The notes beneath the pieces are model-generated. The model had not been told where the DNA came from. It was given only the letters and a program-made list of their open reading frames with translations, and did no database searches. Position numbers and translations under genes: made by a program. 40,315 nt of DNA. It comes from Clostridiales bacterium mt11. GTDB taxonomy: Bacteria; Bacillota; Clostridia; Tissierellales; Tepidimicrobiaceae. The stretch covers positions 722,725-763,039 of the forward strand of contig LN874946.1 in assembly GCA_001282665.1 (NCBI GenBank). Reading direction: 5' to 3'. Shown one piece after another: positions 1 to 7,938 of the stretch (the first letter of the stretch is position 1; each line of letters opens with the position of its first letter).

Positions 1-136
1 CTTCTGAATAAATCCTATCTCTCGTTACTCCAGGATTATCCTCCGTAATTGCTATCCTCTTTCCAACTATTCTATTAAATAATGTGGATTTGCCTACATT
101 AGGTCTTCCTACTATACAAACAACTGGTCTATCCAT
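1..136 (-). CDS. der: Ribosome biogenesis GTPase Der (EngA), N-terminal fragment
   Basis: Only the first 45 codons lie in the window; the gene continues past the left edge. The peptide begins MDRPVVCIVGRPNVGKST, with the P-loop GRPNVGKST of the first GTPase domain, and continues to NPGVTRDRIY, the G2-region motif of Der. Der is known as a tandem GTPase acting in maturation of the large ribosomal subunit. The gene starts 12 bases after the stop of the DUF512 gene, so the two are probably co-transcribed; this order is common in Clostridia. Identification is strong despite truncation because the Der N terminus is highly conserved. Confidence 0.93.
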   Translation of the reverse strand, partial: MDRPVVCIVGRPNVGKSTLFNRIVGKRIAITEDNPGVTRDRIYSE

Positions 137-148
137 TATATTACCACC

Positions 149-1480
149 TCATGATTTTCTAAATAAATTAATAAATTTTTTTCCTGAAACCTCTACTGGG
201 ATTATTTTAACCATTAACCTATTTTCTATATCCTTTATAGTCAAATCATCTAAAAAAACATCACTATCTTTTCTTAACATGGATTTTGGTATTATTATAC
301 CATCTACGTTCTTTAAACCTTCTAATTGAGAAATAATATCTTGCCCAGTAATCAACCCAGATACGGTAATAGTTCTCCCAAAAAAATCATTTTCTATTGC
401 TATTACATTTAAGTTTAAATTTCTAATTTTTTTCATAGTCTTATCCTTGATTCTATCCATAAAATCTTTTGCTAACGTACCTGTAGCTATTATATATTTT
501 TTATTTAATTCTACGTTATTTCCCAATTTTTCTAGTTCCATATCCACTTCATATTCAAAGGATTTCATAAGCCCTACTCCATTTTCAAGTTGAGTAAATC
601 CCTCATATGCCTCATAGCTAGGTAACTTTTTATTAGTCATAGCATAAAACTCATCGGAAGCAAATACAAACCTAGTTCCCATATGTTCTAAAAATTTGTT
701 TTGTTCTCTTTCTATAAGAGATAATACCTCTTTGGATTCTTCCTTATTAAATGGCTTAAGTTTATAAAGTTTTTCTCTATATTTAGTTACACCTACTGGC
801 ACTACTGCTACAGATTTGACACTTGGATATAAGCTAGATAGGTCTTCCAATGTTCTCTCCAATTCTTTTCCATCATTGACTCTTGGAACTAAAACTATTT
901 GGCAATTTACCGTAAGATTTGCTTCCTTAAACCTTTTAAGTATGGGAAATATCTTTCCTGCATTTTTATTATTCAGCATCTTAACCCTTAAATCTGGATT
1001 AGTAGTATGAACAGAAACATTTATAGGACTCAATCTATAAGCAATTATACGATCAATCTCTTCATCGGTCATATTGGTCAATGTTACAAAATTGCCCTGT
1101 AAAAATGATAGTCTGGAATCATCATCTTTAAAATATAAAGTTTCTCTCATATTGGGAGGCAATTGATCTATAAAGCAAAATATACATTTGTTTCTACAAG
1201 ATCTAGCTTTATCTATCAACGGATTTGTAAATTCTATGCCTAAATCTTCATCAAATTCCTTTTCAATTTCCAATTCCCATATTTCCCCGTCTTTTTTTTC
1301 TATTTCCACCTCTATATACTCATCGGATATTAAAAATTTATAATCTATAATATCTTTAACATTGCTCCCATTTATAGAAACTAAAACATCACCAGGTTCA
1401 ATCTCTAATTCATCAGCAATACTGCCTTCTACGACTTTTTCTATTATATTCCTATTCTCATGTATATTCCTTAATTCCAT
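149..1480 (-). CDS. DUF512 family protein: PDZ domain plus radical SAM domain
   Basis: A 443-residue protein. Residues 1-65 look like a PDZ domain (GSIADELEIEPGDVLVSING). They are followed by the radical SAM cysteine motif CRNKCIFC (C95, C99, C102), which should bind a 4Fe-4S cluster and SAM, and then a C-terminal DUF512 region. This is a conserved Clostridia family whose substrate I do not know. The start is set at ATG 1480, because AAAGGAT lies about 8 bases upstream; the in-frame ATG at 1495 would place that site inside the coding region and has no site of its own. It sits directly upstream of der. Family call is firm; function is unknown. Confidence 0.9.
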   Translation of the reverse strand: MELRNIHENRNIIEKVVEGSIADELEIEPGDVLVSINGSNVKDIIDYKFLISDEYIEVEIEKKDGEIWELEIEKEFDEDLGIEFTNPLIDKARSCRNKCIFCFIDQLPPNMRETLYFKDDDSRLSFLQGNFVTLTNMTDEEIDRIIAYRLSPINVSVHTTNPDLRVKMLNNKNAGKIFPILKRFKEANLTVNCQIVLVPRVNDGKELERTLEDLSSLYPSVKSVAVVPVGVTKYREKLYKLKPFNKEESKEVLSLIEREQNKFLEHMGTRFVFASDEFYAMTNKKLPSYEAYEGFTQLENGVGLMKSFEYEVDMELEKLGNNVELNKKYIIATGTLAKDFMDRIKDKTMKKIRNLNLNVIAIENDFFGRTITVSGLITGQDIISQLEGLKNVDGIIIPKSMLRKDSDVFLDDLTIKDIENRLMVKIIPVEVSGKKFINLFRKS

Positions 1481-1495
1481 ATTATATCCTTTCAT

Positions 1496-1735
1496 CTACT
1501 AGTTATAATCACTATCTATTTTATTATAGCAAAATACATAGTCAATAGATATAGTATAATTATTATTTTAATAAGCCTACAGTATATACTGTAGGCTTAT
1601 CTGAAACTCTAAAATAAGGCTCATTTCAAAACCTGTCTTACGTTTATTATATATTATCTATTATCTATGTGCAACGAATAAACATTATTATATTCTCATA
1701 CATCTTAAACTAAATTATCAAAATCGAGTAATTAA
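1496..1735. other. Intergenic region between glyA and the DUF512 gene
   Basis: A 240-base AT-rich gap with no credible reading frame. Its one clear feature is the perfect palindrome at 1571-1600. The promoter of the DUF512-der unit probably lies here, but I see no good consensus -35/-10 pair. Confidence 0.6.
1571..1600 (-). terminator. Perfect 30-base palindrome, probable glyA terminator
   Basis: The half-site ATAAGCCTACAGTAT is followed immediately by its exact reverse complement. It lies 136 bases past the glyA stop. On the minus strand it is followed by an A/T-mixed tail without a clean T-run, so it may act as a weak terminator or as a site for a dimeric protein. Confidence 0.5.
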
Positions 1736-2968
1736 TTATTCATATAATGGAAATCTGCTGCATAATTTCAATACTTTTTCTTTCACTTCTTTTCTATCAT
1801 TACTTTCATCTAAAGCTAAACTCATTATTTCTGCAATTTCCTTCATTTCTTCTTCTTTCATTCCTCTAGTAGTAACAGCTGGAGTTCCTATTCTTATACC
1901 ACTAGTAACAAATGGACTTTCAGGATCAAATGGAATGGTGTTTTTATTAGTAGTAACATTTACTTCTTCTAATAATGCTTCAGCTTTCTTACCAGTTAAC
2001 CCTTTATTCCTTACATCTAATAGGATTAAATGATTATCAGTTCCACCAGATACTACTCTAAATCCTTTTTCTATTAGGCTATCTGATAAAACCTTTGCAT
2101 TCTTTATAATTTGCTTTTGGTAAACTTTGAAGTCGTCCTGTAGTGCTTCACCAAAACTTACTGCCTTCGCAGCAATTATATGCATCAATGGTCCCCCTTG
2201 AATTCCTGGGAATATTGCTTTATCAATAATTTTAGCATATTTTTCTTTACAGAGAATTGCTCCACCTCTAGGACCTCTTAAAGTCTTATGAGTAGTAGTT
2301 GTAACAAAATCAGCATAAGGAACTGGACTTGGATGAAGACCAGCAGCAACTAAACCTGCAATATGAGCCATATCTACCATCAAATAAGCTCCAACTTCAT
2401 CTGCTATCTCTCTAAACTTAGCAAAATCTATTATTCTTGGATAAGCACTTGCTCCTGCTACTATCATCTTTGGTTTTTCTTTTATTGCTATTTCTCTTAC
2501 TTTATCGTAATCAATGGTTTCAGTTTCTTTATCTACACCATAAGCTACAAAATTATAATAAGTACCTGATATATTTACTGGACTGCCATGGGTTAAATGT
2601 CCGCCTTGAGATAAGTTCATTCCTAATACCTTATCTCCAGGTTTTAAAGTAGCAAAGTATACTCCTAAATTTGCATTGGAACCTGAATGGGGTTGAACGT
2701 TTACATGTTCTGCACCAAATAGTTCTTTTAATCTATCCCTTGCTAAATCCTCTACCATATCAACATATTCACAGCCTCCATAATATCTCTTTCTAGGATA
2801 TCCTTCAGCATATTTGTTAGTTAATTGGCTTCCCATAGCTTCCATTACCTGTGGTGTAACAAAGTTTTCAGAGGCAATTAATTCTATATGCTCTCTTTGT
2901 CTATTTGTTTCCATTTCAATTATGTCCATTACCTTAGGATCATATTTTTTTAGATTTGTAAAATCCAT
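1736..2968 (-). CDS. glyA: Serine hydroxymethyltransferase
   Basis: A 410-residue, full-length PLP enzyme that interconverts serine and glycine and supplies 5,10-methylene-tetrahydrofolate. The PLP-binding lysine is K228 in TTTTHKTLRGPRGG; the N-terminal HIELIASENF and YAEGYPRKRYYGG motifs of the family are intact. The ATG start is preceded by AAAGGGG at a suitable distance. It stands alone, divergent from the threonine/serine exporter pair across a 150-base gap. That neighbour is suggestive because serine is the substrate of GlyA, but nothing in the sequence proves co-regulation. Confidence 0.98.
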   Translation of the reverse strand: MDFTNLKKYDPKVMDIIEMETNRQREHIELIASENFVTPQVMEAMGSQLTNKYAEGYPRKRYYGGCEYVDMVEDLARDRLKELFGAEHVNVQPHSGSNANLGVYFATLKPGDKVLGMNLSQGGHLTHGSPVNISGTYYNFVAYGVDKETETIDYDKVREIAIKEKPKMIVAGASAYPRIIDFAKFREIADEVGAYLMVDMAHIAGLVAAGLHPSPVPYADFVTTTTHKTLRGPRGGAILCKEKYAKIIDKAIFPGIQGGPLMHIIAAKAVSFGEALQDDFKVYQKQIIKNAKVLSDSLIEKGFRVVSGGTDNHLILLDVRNKGLTGKKAEALLEEVNVTTNKNTIPFDPESPFVTSGIRIGTPAVTTRGMKEEEMKEIAEIMSLALDESNDRKEVKEKVLKLCSRFPLYE

Positions 2969-3005
2969 AACATTAAGTCCCCTTTCTCTGTTATAATATA
3001 ATTCA

Positions 3006-3033
3006 TTGATAAATTATAGAATAAGACTATAAT
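3006..3033 (+). promoter_or_regulatory. Candidate promoter for the ThrE-type exporter genes
   Basis: TTGATA (3006-3011), 16-base spacer, TATAAT (3028-3033). Predicted start near 3040, giving a leader of about 80 bases before the GTG at 3123. The region is very AT-rich, so chance matches are likely. Confidence 0.45.
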
Positions 3034-3122
3034 ATAATAATATAAAATGTTTTTCTTACAAGCATATTATATAGTTAATTCTTAATATTTACAACAACAT
3101 TAATATTTATGAGGTGAAAACC

Positions 3123-3908
3123 GTGAACTTTGGTGAAAATAATAGATCAGAAGCAAAAAAAATCCTTTTGTTGGCTTCTTTAGCAGGCGAAATCATGCTA
3201 AAAAATGGAGCAGAAACCTATAGAGTCGAAGATACTATTGAAAGAATCTGTAAATCAAGGAAGAACATCAAATATGCTGATGCTTTTGTAACGCCTACAG
3301 GTATTTTTGTTTCCCTTGAATACCAAGAAGAGATGATGACCTATCTTATTAGAATTAAGTCCATCAAAATTGATTTAAATAAAATAAATCTAGTAAATGA
3401 ATTTTCAAGAGAATTCGTAAGCTCTAATATGTCTATAGATAAAGGCATACAGAAGCTTAGAAAGATAAACAAAGTGAATAATTATGGCAAATGGACTAAA
3501 ATCTTATCTGGGAGCTTAGCTTGTGCCTTTTTCTCTCTTCTATTTGGTGGAACATTTTTAGACTTCATATCTAGCTATTTAGTTAGTTTAATTGTATTGA
3601 TATCCGTAAATGGAATTGATAAATACAAGATGACTTTTTTTATAAATAATTTTATTGGAGCAGCTTTAGCTTCTATTCTATCCATATTAGCTACAAAGAT
3701 TGGAATAGGTAAAAACATGGATATAATCATTATAGCGTCCATTATGTCCTTGGTACCTGGAGTTGCCATTACTAACGCTCTAAGGGACACCATTTCTGGT
3801 GATTTTATATCTGGCCTTTCAAGAGGCATGGAAGCTATATTTTCAGCTTTAGCCATTGCTTTTGGGGTAGGAATCGTATTAAATATTTATTTTAAGGGGA
3901 TGATTTAA
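3123..3908 (+). CDS. Threonine/serine exporter, large subunit (ThrE/YjjP-like, DUF1212)
   Basis: About 261 residues. A soluble N-terminal half contains AGEIMLKNGAETYRVEDTIE and DAFVTPTGIFVS, signatures of the DUF1212/ThrE family, followed by several hydrophobic segments. The family exports threonine and serine across the cytoplasmic membrane. In this split form it works with the small membrane protein encoded next. The start is placed at GTG 3123, six bases after GAGGTG (3111-3116); the in-frame GTG at 3114 lies within that ribosome binding site and cannot use it. The stop overlaps the next start as TAATG, indicating translational coupling. Confidence 0.88.
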   Translation: MNFGENNRSEAKKILLLASLAGEIMLKNGAETYRVEDTIERICKSRKNIKYADAFVTPTGIFVSLEYQEEMMTYLIRIKSIKIDLNKINLVNEFSREFVSSNMSIDKGIQKLRKINKVNNYGKWTKILSGSLACAFFSLLFGGTFLDFISSYLVSLIVLISVNGIDKYKMTFFINNFIGAALASILSILATKIGIGKNMDIIIIASIMSLVPGVAITNALRDTISGDFISGLSRGMEAIFSALAIAFGVGIVLNIYFKGMI

Positions 3909-4345
3909 TGGCTATTATAAAACAATTTATACTTTCTTTTTTATCTACAATTGGATTTGCAATATTATTTAGTATCCCTAGAGACTCAATTATAAAATCT
4001 GGTCTTGTAGGAGCTTCAGGCTGGGTTACCCTATATATCAGCTCTATATATTTTGAAAGTAATATAGCTGGAACATTTTTTGCTGCCATAATAGTAGGAA
4101 TATTAGGTGAGCTATTAGCAAGGCATTATAAAAAGCCAGCAACCGTATACAGTATACCCGGAATAGTTCCATTAGTACCTGGTGCTGGCATGTATTATAC
4201 TATGTTAGCTTTAGTGGAAAAAGATTTTCATAATGCAGCAAATAAAGGAACTGAAACCTTCTTCATAGCAGCTGCTATTTCTATAGGAATCATAATATCC
4301 ACTTCTTTATCGAGATCAATTAAAAGAGTAAAACATAAAGGCTAG
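3908..4345 (+). CDS. Threonine/serine exporter, small subunit (YjjB-like, DUF3815)
   Basis: A 145-residue, almost wholly hydrophobic protein with about four to five membrane segments and the family motif PGIVPLVPGAGMYYTML. It is the partner of the ThrE/YjjP-like protein; in ThrE of Corynebacterium the two parts are one polypeptide. The ATG shares its A with the upstream TAA, and AAGGGGA precedes it. Its 3' end overlaps the convergent csoR-like gene by four bases, so the two transcripts must run into each other. Confidence 0.87.
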   Translation: MAIIKQFILSFLSTIGFAILFSIPRDSIIKSGLVGASGWVTLYISSIYFESNIAGTFFAAIIVGILGELLARHYKKPATVYSIPGIVPLVPGAGMYYTMLALVEKDFHNAANKGTETFFIAAAISIGIIISTSLSRSIKRVKHKG

Positions 4346-4620
4346 TTCTGTTTAGTATATTTAACCATAGTTTCAACCAAGCTATCTAGTGCTTCATCCC
4401 CTGTTTCTCCATCTAAATAGTCTTTTAGGCAGTCCTTCATATGGTTTTCTAGTATTAGCCCTCCAACTGAATTCATTGCAGCTCTAACGGCTGCAATTTG
4501 AATTAATATATCCCCACAGTACTTTCCTTCCTCCACCATCTTTTGAATACCCTTCACTTGACCTTCTATCCTTCTTAATCTCTTAATTATGGCTTCGTTA
4601 TTACTATTTCCTAATGTCAA
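4342..4620 (-). CDS. CsoR/FrmR-family metal-sensing repressor
   Basis: A 92-residue all-helical DUF156 protein. It keeps C35, H60 and C64, the same spacing as the Cu(I) ligands of Mycobacterium CsoR (C36, H61, C65), so copper sensing is the best guess. FrmR and CstR relatives differ at these positions. It starts with TTG at 4620, eight bases after AGGGAGG. It follows the RseC-like gene by 32 bases and is probably co-transcribed with it and tcdA. No copper ATPase or chaperone lies nearby, so the target operon must be elsewhere. Confidence 0.88.
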   Translation of the reverse strand: MTLGNSNNEAIIKRLRRIEGQVKGIQKMVEEGKYCGDILIQIAAVRAAMNSVGGLILENHMKDCLKDYLDGETGDEALDSLVETMVKYTKQN

Positions 4621-4652
4621 CCCTATTTCCTCCCTTTACTATTACATTTTGT

Positions 4653-5078
4653 TTATTCCAAAACCCTTACCATTTCCATAGCATTTTCGTTTTTCTTTTT
4701 AATTGAATTATCTACCTTTCTAACTATGAAAAAAGAAAATACTAAAAATATTAATCCAACTATAAAACTATAGTTTTCATAATTTGCTATATTCATAGAT
4801 TGGAATAAATTCATGCTCAATATTATTCCTAATATTAACATCACAAAGGGGATCATATAGACGATTAATGCATACTTAATAATTTTTTTCGACTTACCCT
4901 TAATCTCTACATAATCTCCTACTTTTGCATTGATTGGGTTCTCCATAGACACTACTATACTAGGCATATTACAGGAGCCTCCACAGCTGCTGCATCCTCC
5001 ACCACAGCCAGAGATACGCCTTACTTCTACTTCAGCCATACCATTTGAAGTCTTACGTACATATCCTACCTGTTCCAT
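4653..5078 (-). CDS. RseC/MucC-family (SoxR-reducing) membrane protein
   Basis: A 141-residue protein with a cysteine-rich N-terminal segment SGCGGGCSSCGGSCNMP (C25, C29, C32, C36, spacing CxxxCxxCxxxC), followed by two membrane helices and a basic tail. This matches the RseC family, associated in other bacteria with SoxR reduction, RNF-type electron transport and sigma-E regulation; which applies here is unknown. The start is ATG 5078 after a strong GGAGGTGA; an in-frame TTG at 5093 lies upstream of and within that site. It overlaps the end of tcdA by 26 bases, implying coupled translation. Confidence 0.85.
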   Translation of the reverse strand: MEQVGYVRKTSNGMAEVEVRRISGCGGGCSSCGGSCNMPSIVVSMENPINAKVGDYVEIKGKSKKIIKYALIVYMIPFVMLILGIILSMNLFQSMNIANYENYSFIVGLIFLVFSFFIVRKVDNSIKKKNENAMEMVRVLE

Positions 5079-5790
5079 AAGAGTCACCTCCAAATACTAA
5101 ATCTTTAATAACTTCAGAAGCAAGTATTAGTCCAGCAACGGAAGGTACAAAAGAAACACTTCCGGGAACTGCTTTTCTAACTCCTTCCTTTTCTAAATTA
5201 ACCTTAATTGGCTTTTCCTTTGACCATACTACCTTTAAATCCTTTATTCCTCTTTTTCTAAGTTCCTTTCTCAAGGTCTTTGCTAAAGGACAAGTATCCG
5301 TTTTATATATATCTCCAACTTGGAGCATAGTAGGATTTAATTTGTTTCCTGCTCCCATACAGCTGATAATCGGTATATTTAATGATTTGCTATTTTCAAT
5401 TAAAGATATTTTAGAGGATACCATGTCAATAGCATCGATAATATAACTATAGTCTAAGTTTAACAATCTATCCTTATTCTCCTCGGTATAACATTCATTA
5501 ATTGTAGTAACATTACAAAGTGGATTTATTTCCAATAATCTTTCCTTCATTACCTCTACTTTCTTCAAACCTATAGTTTTAGAAGTAGCATGGATTTGTC
5601 TATTCAAATTAGACACATCTATTATATCATAATCTATAAGAACAATGTTACCTATTCCACATCTAACTAAAGCTTCTGAGGCAAAGGAGCCAACTCCGCC
5701 AACTCCAAATACTGCAACCTTTGATTTGTTTAGTTTTTCCATAGCCTCTTTTCCTAATAATAGCTCAGTTCTAGAAAATTGACCTTCCAT
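5053..5790 (-). CDS. tcdA: tRNA threonylcarbamoyladenosine dehydratase (TcdA/CsdL), ThiF/E1-like
   Basis: A 245-residue member of the ThiF/MoeB/E1 superfamily. The nucleotide-binding loop GVGGVGSFASEALVRCGIG lies near residues 29-47 and is followed by IDYDIIDVSNLNRQI, typical of TcdA. The enzyme uses ATP to dehydrate t6A37 into cyclic t6A in ANN-decoding tRNAs. The length and the C-terminal VPGSVSFVPSVAGLILAS fit this family better than ThiF or MoeB, and no thiamine or molybdopterin genes are nearby. The ATG follows AAAGGAG. It heads the tcdA-rseC-csoR run. Confidence 0.9.
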   Translation of the reverse strand: MEGQFSRTELLLGKEAMEKLNKSKVAVFGVGGVGSFASEALVRCGIGNIVLIDYDIIDVSNLNRQIHATSKTIGLKKVEVMKERLLEINPLCNVTTINECYTEENKDRLLNLDYSYIIDAIDMVSSKISLIENSKSLNIPIISCMGAGNKLNPTMLQVGDIYKTDTCPLAKTLRKELRKRGIKDLKVVWSKEKPIKVNLEKEGVRKAVPGSVSFVPSVAGLILASEVIKDLVFGGDSYGTGRICT

Positions 5791-5830
5791 TCATATCTCC
5801 TTTCATTCACTACGAAATTATTATACTTAA

Positions 5831-5853
5831 GGAGTACTCTATATGAGCACTCC
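5831..5853 (-). terminator. Hairpin downstream of aspS
   Basis: A nine-pair stem (GGAGTACTC with GAGCACTCC, one G-U pair) and a five-base loop lie 10 bases past the aspS stop. The following tail is T-rich but not a pure T-run, so termination may be partial. Confidence 0.55.
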
Positions 5854-5862
5854 TATTCAGCC

Positions 5863-7641
5863 TTATTTTAAATCCAATTCTATGTGAACTTCCTTCAGTT
5901 GTTCTTTTGAGACTTCTGCAGGAGCATTTGTCAACAGGCAAGTAGCTGATTGAGTCTTTGGAAAAGCAATAACATCTCTTATATTAGAGCTATTTGTCAA
6001 TAGCATTATTAATCTGTCAAACCCATAAGCTAAGCCACCATGAGGAGGAGTTCCATATTTAAATGCTTCCAATAAAAATCCAAATTTACTCCAAGCTTCT
6101 TCTTCAGAAAAACCAAGGGCTTTAAACATCCTTTGCTGTAAGTCTGGATTGTTTATCCTAATACTTCCCCCTCCCATTTCATCTCCATTTATAACTATAT
6201 CATAAGCCTTAGCCCTTACCTTCTCTGGTTCTGTTTCCAATAGGTCTATATCCTCTTCCATTGGGTGAGTAAATGGATGGTGTTTTGCTACATATCTTTT
6301 CTCTTCTTCATCATATTCAAATAATGGGAATTCAGTAATCCATACTAATTTCATATCATCTTTATCGATTATATTAAGTCTTCTAGCTACTTCGTTTCTA
6401 AGGTTTCCTAAACTATCAAATACGATACTTGGTCTATCCGCTACAAATAGTAGTAAATCTCCCTTATCTCCATCCATCCTATTCAATATATTATCTAGTT
6501 CATCTTGGGATAAGAACTTGGCAATAGGTGAGGTAATTCCATCATCAGTTATCTTAATCCATGCCAATCCTTTAGCACCAAATGTCTTTACATAATCTTC
6601 TAATTTAGAAATATCCTTTCTTGTAAACTCATTTCCATGTCCTTTTACATTGATACCCCTTACACAGCCATTGTTAGCAATAATTCCACTAAATACCTTA
6701 AAGTCTGAATGCTCTACTATATCGGAAATATTAACAAGTTCAAAGCCAAACCTTAAATCAGGTTTATCCACTCCAAACCTTTCCATAGCCTCTTTATAAG
6801 TCATCCTCTGAATAGGTAGTTCTATTTCTGCTCCTTTTAATTCTTTAAATAATCTATATAACAGTTTTTCATTTATTTCTATTACATCATCAACATCTAC
6901 AAATGACATTTCCATATCTATCTGAGTAAATTCGGGCTGTCTATTAGCCCTTAAATCCTCGTCTCTAAAGCATTTAACTATTTGATAGTATCTATCCATT
7001 CCTGATACCATTAAAAGCTGTTTCATAAGCTGTGGTGATTGAGGTAGTGCATAAAAACGACCTGGATTTACCCTACTAGGCACTAAGTAGTCCCTTGCTC
7101 CTTCTGGTGTTGGTTTTGTTAACATTGGAGTTTCTATTTCCACAAAATGATTTTCATCTAGAAAATCTCTAACCAATTTAGCGGTTTTATGTCTCATCTT
7201 TAAATTGTTTTGCATAGATGGCTTTCTTAAATCTAAATATCTATATTTCAATCTCATGGTTTCAGAAACATTATCATCATCTTTAATATAAATAGGTGGT
7301 GTTTCAGATTCGTCTAAAATTCTTAACTCCTCTGCTAAGATTTCAATTTCTCCAGTAGGGATATCCATATTCTTAGATTCCCTTTCCCTTACCTTACCTC
7401 TAATAGCTAATACATACTCAGCCCTTATCTTCTCGGATTTTTCAAATATCTCTTGTGATACTGTGCTGTCAAATACTATTTGACAGATTCCTGTTGTATC
7501 TCTCAAATCTACAAATATCAATGAACCTAAATTTCTTTCTCTTTGAACCCACCCCATTACGGTTACTTCTTGATCTACATTTTCAATTCTTAAATTTCCA
7601 CACATATGAGTTCTTCTTAAATTTCCCATGTTTTCTCTCAT
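5863..7641 (-). CDS. aspS: Aspartyl-tRNA synthetase
   Basis: A 592-residue bacterial-type class II synthetase that charges tRNA-Asp. It has the OB-fold anticodon domain (MGWVQRERNLGSLIFVDLRD), motif 2 (FRDEDLRANRQPEFTQ), the bacterial GAD insertion and motif 3 (GLAYGFDRLIML). The start at 7641 is supported by GGGAGG seven bases upstream. An Asp-specific T-box leader precedes it, so expression should rise when tRNA-Asp is uncharged. In many Clostridia hisS lies just upstream of aspS; here hemZ does. Whether the enzyme is discriminating or also charges tRNA-Asn cannot be settled by eye. Confidence 0.98.
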   Translation of the reverse strand: MRENMGNLRRTHMCGNLRIENVDQEVTVMGWVQRERNLGSLIFVDLRDTTGICQIVFDSTVSQEIFEKSEKIRAEYVLAIRGKVRERESKNMDIPTGEIEILAEELRILDESETPPIYIKDDDNVSETMRLKYRYLDLRKPSMQNNLKMRHKTAKLVRDFLDENHFVEIETPMLTKPTPEGARDYLVPSRVNPGRFYALPQSPQLMKQLLMVSGMDRYYQIVKCFRDEDLRANRQPEFTQIDMEMSFVDVDDVIEINEKLLYRLFKELKGAEIELPIQRMTYKEAMERFGVDKPDLRFGFELVNISDIVEHSDFKVFSGIIANNGCVRGINVKGHGNEFTRKDISKLEDYVKTFGAKGLAWIKITDDGITSPIAKFLSQDELDNILNRMDGDKGDLLLFVADRPSIVFDSLGNLRNEVARRLNIIDKDDMKLVWITEFPLFEYDEEEKRYVAKHHPFTHPMEEDIDLLETEPEKVRAKAYDIVINGDEMGGGSIRINNPDLQQRMFKALGFSEEEAWSKFGFLLEAFKYGTPPHGGLAYGFDRLIMLLTNSSNIRDVIAFPKTQSATCLLTNAPAEVSKEQLKEVHIELDLK

Positions 7642-7654
7642 TTCTATACCTCCC

Positions 7655-7885
7655 TAAATAATAAAGCCTCTCATCTCTGAAATTCAGGGACGAGAGGCTA
7701 ATTCTCGCGGTGCCACCCTAATTAGGCTTTTACCTCACTTAAACCGATAACGCAATATATGCGAACAAACCAAGTTTGTTAACTCGGAGTTGTCTTCATT
7801 GAATATTAGCATCGGTTTCCACCTCTATCCGACTCTCTATAGCCAAGGGATTCAACTACTATTCCTCTTCATCGTTTTCTATATT
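7655..7885 (-). promoter_or_regulatory. T-box leader of aspS, Asp specifier GAC
   Basis: The minus strand carries the T-box sequence AGGGTGGCACCGCGAG (7704-7719). Next comes a terminator stem, GCCTCTC (7692-7698) pairing with GAGAGGC (7666-7672), and a T-rich tail. Upstream is the Stem I motif AGAGAGTCGG. The specifier region reads GAAGACAACTCCGAG, placing the codon GAC at 7794-7792, which matches aspartate and tRNA-Asp (GTC). Binding of uncharged tRNA-Asp should favour the antiterminator. Confidence 0.95.
7660..7698 (-). terminator. Regulated terminator of the aspS T-box
   Basis: GCCTCTC and GAGAGGC flank a partly paired interior, followed on the minus strand by TTTATTATTT. It competes with the antiterminator formed by the T-box sequence. 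Confidence 0.85.
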
Positions 7886-7891
7886 TTAATC

Positions 7892-7920
7892 ATTATAAGA
7901 TATATTTACAACAGTGTCAA
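7892..7920 (-). promoter_or_regulatory. Consensus sigma-A promoter for the aspS T-box leader
   Basis: Perfect TTGACA (7920-7915), 17-base spacer and perfect TATAAT (7897-7892). Transcription should begin near 7885. The -35 lies 19 bases past the hemZ stop with no terminator between, so hemZ transcripts may also read into the leader. Confidence 0.9.
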
Positions 7921-7938
7921 GATAATTAAATATTATAG

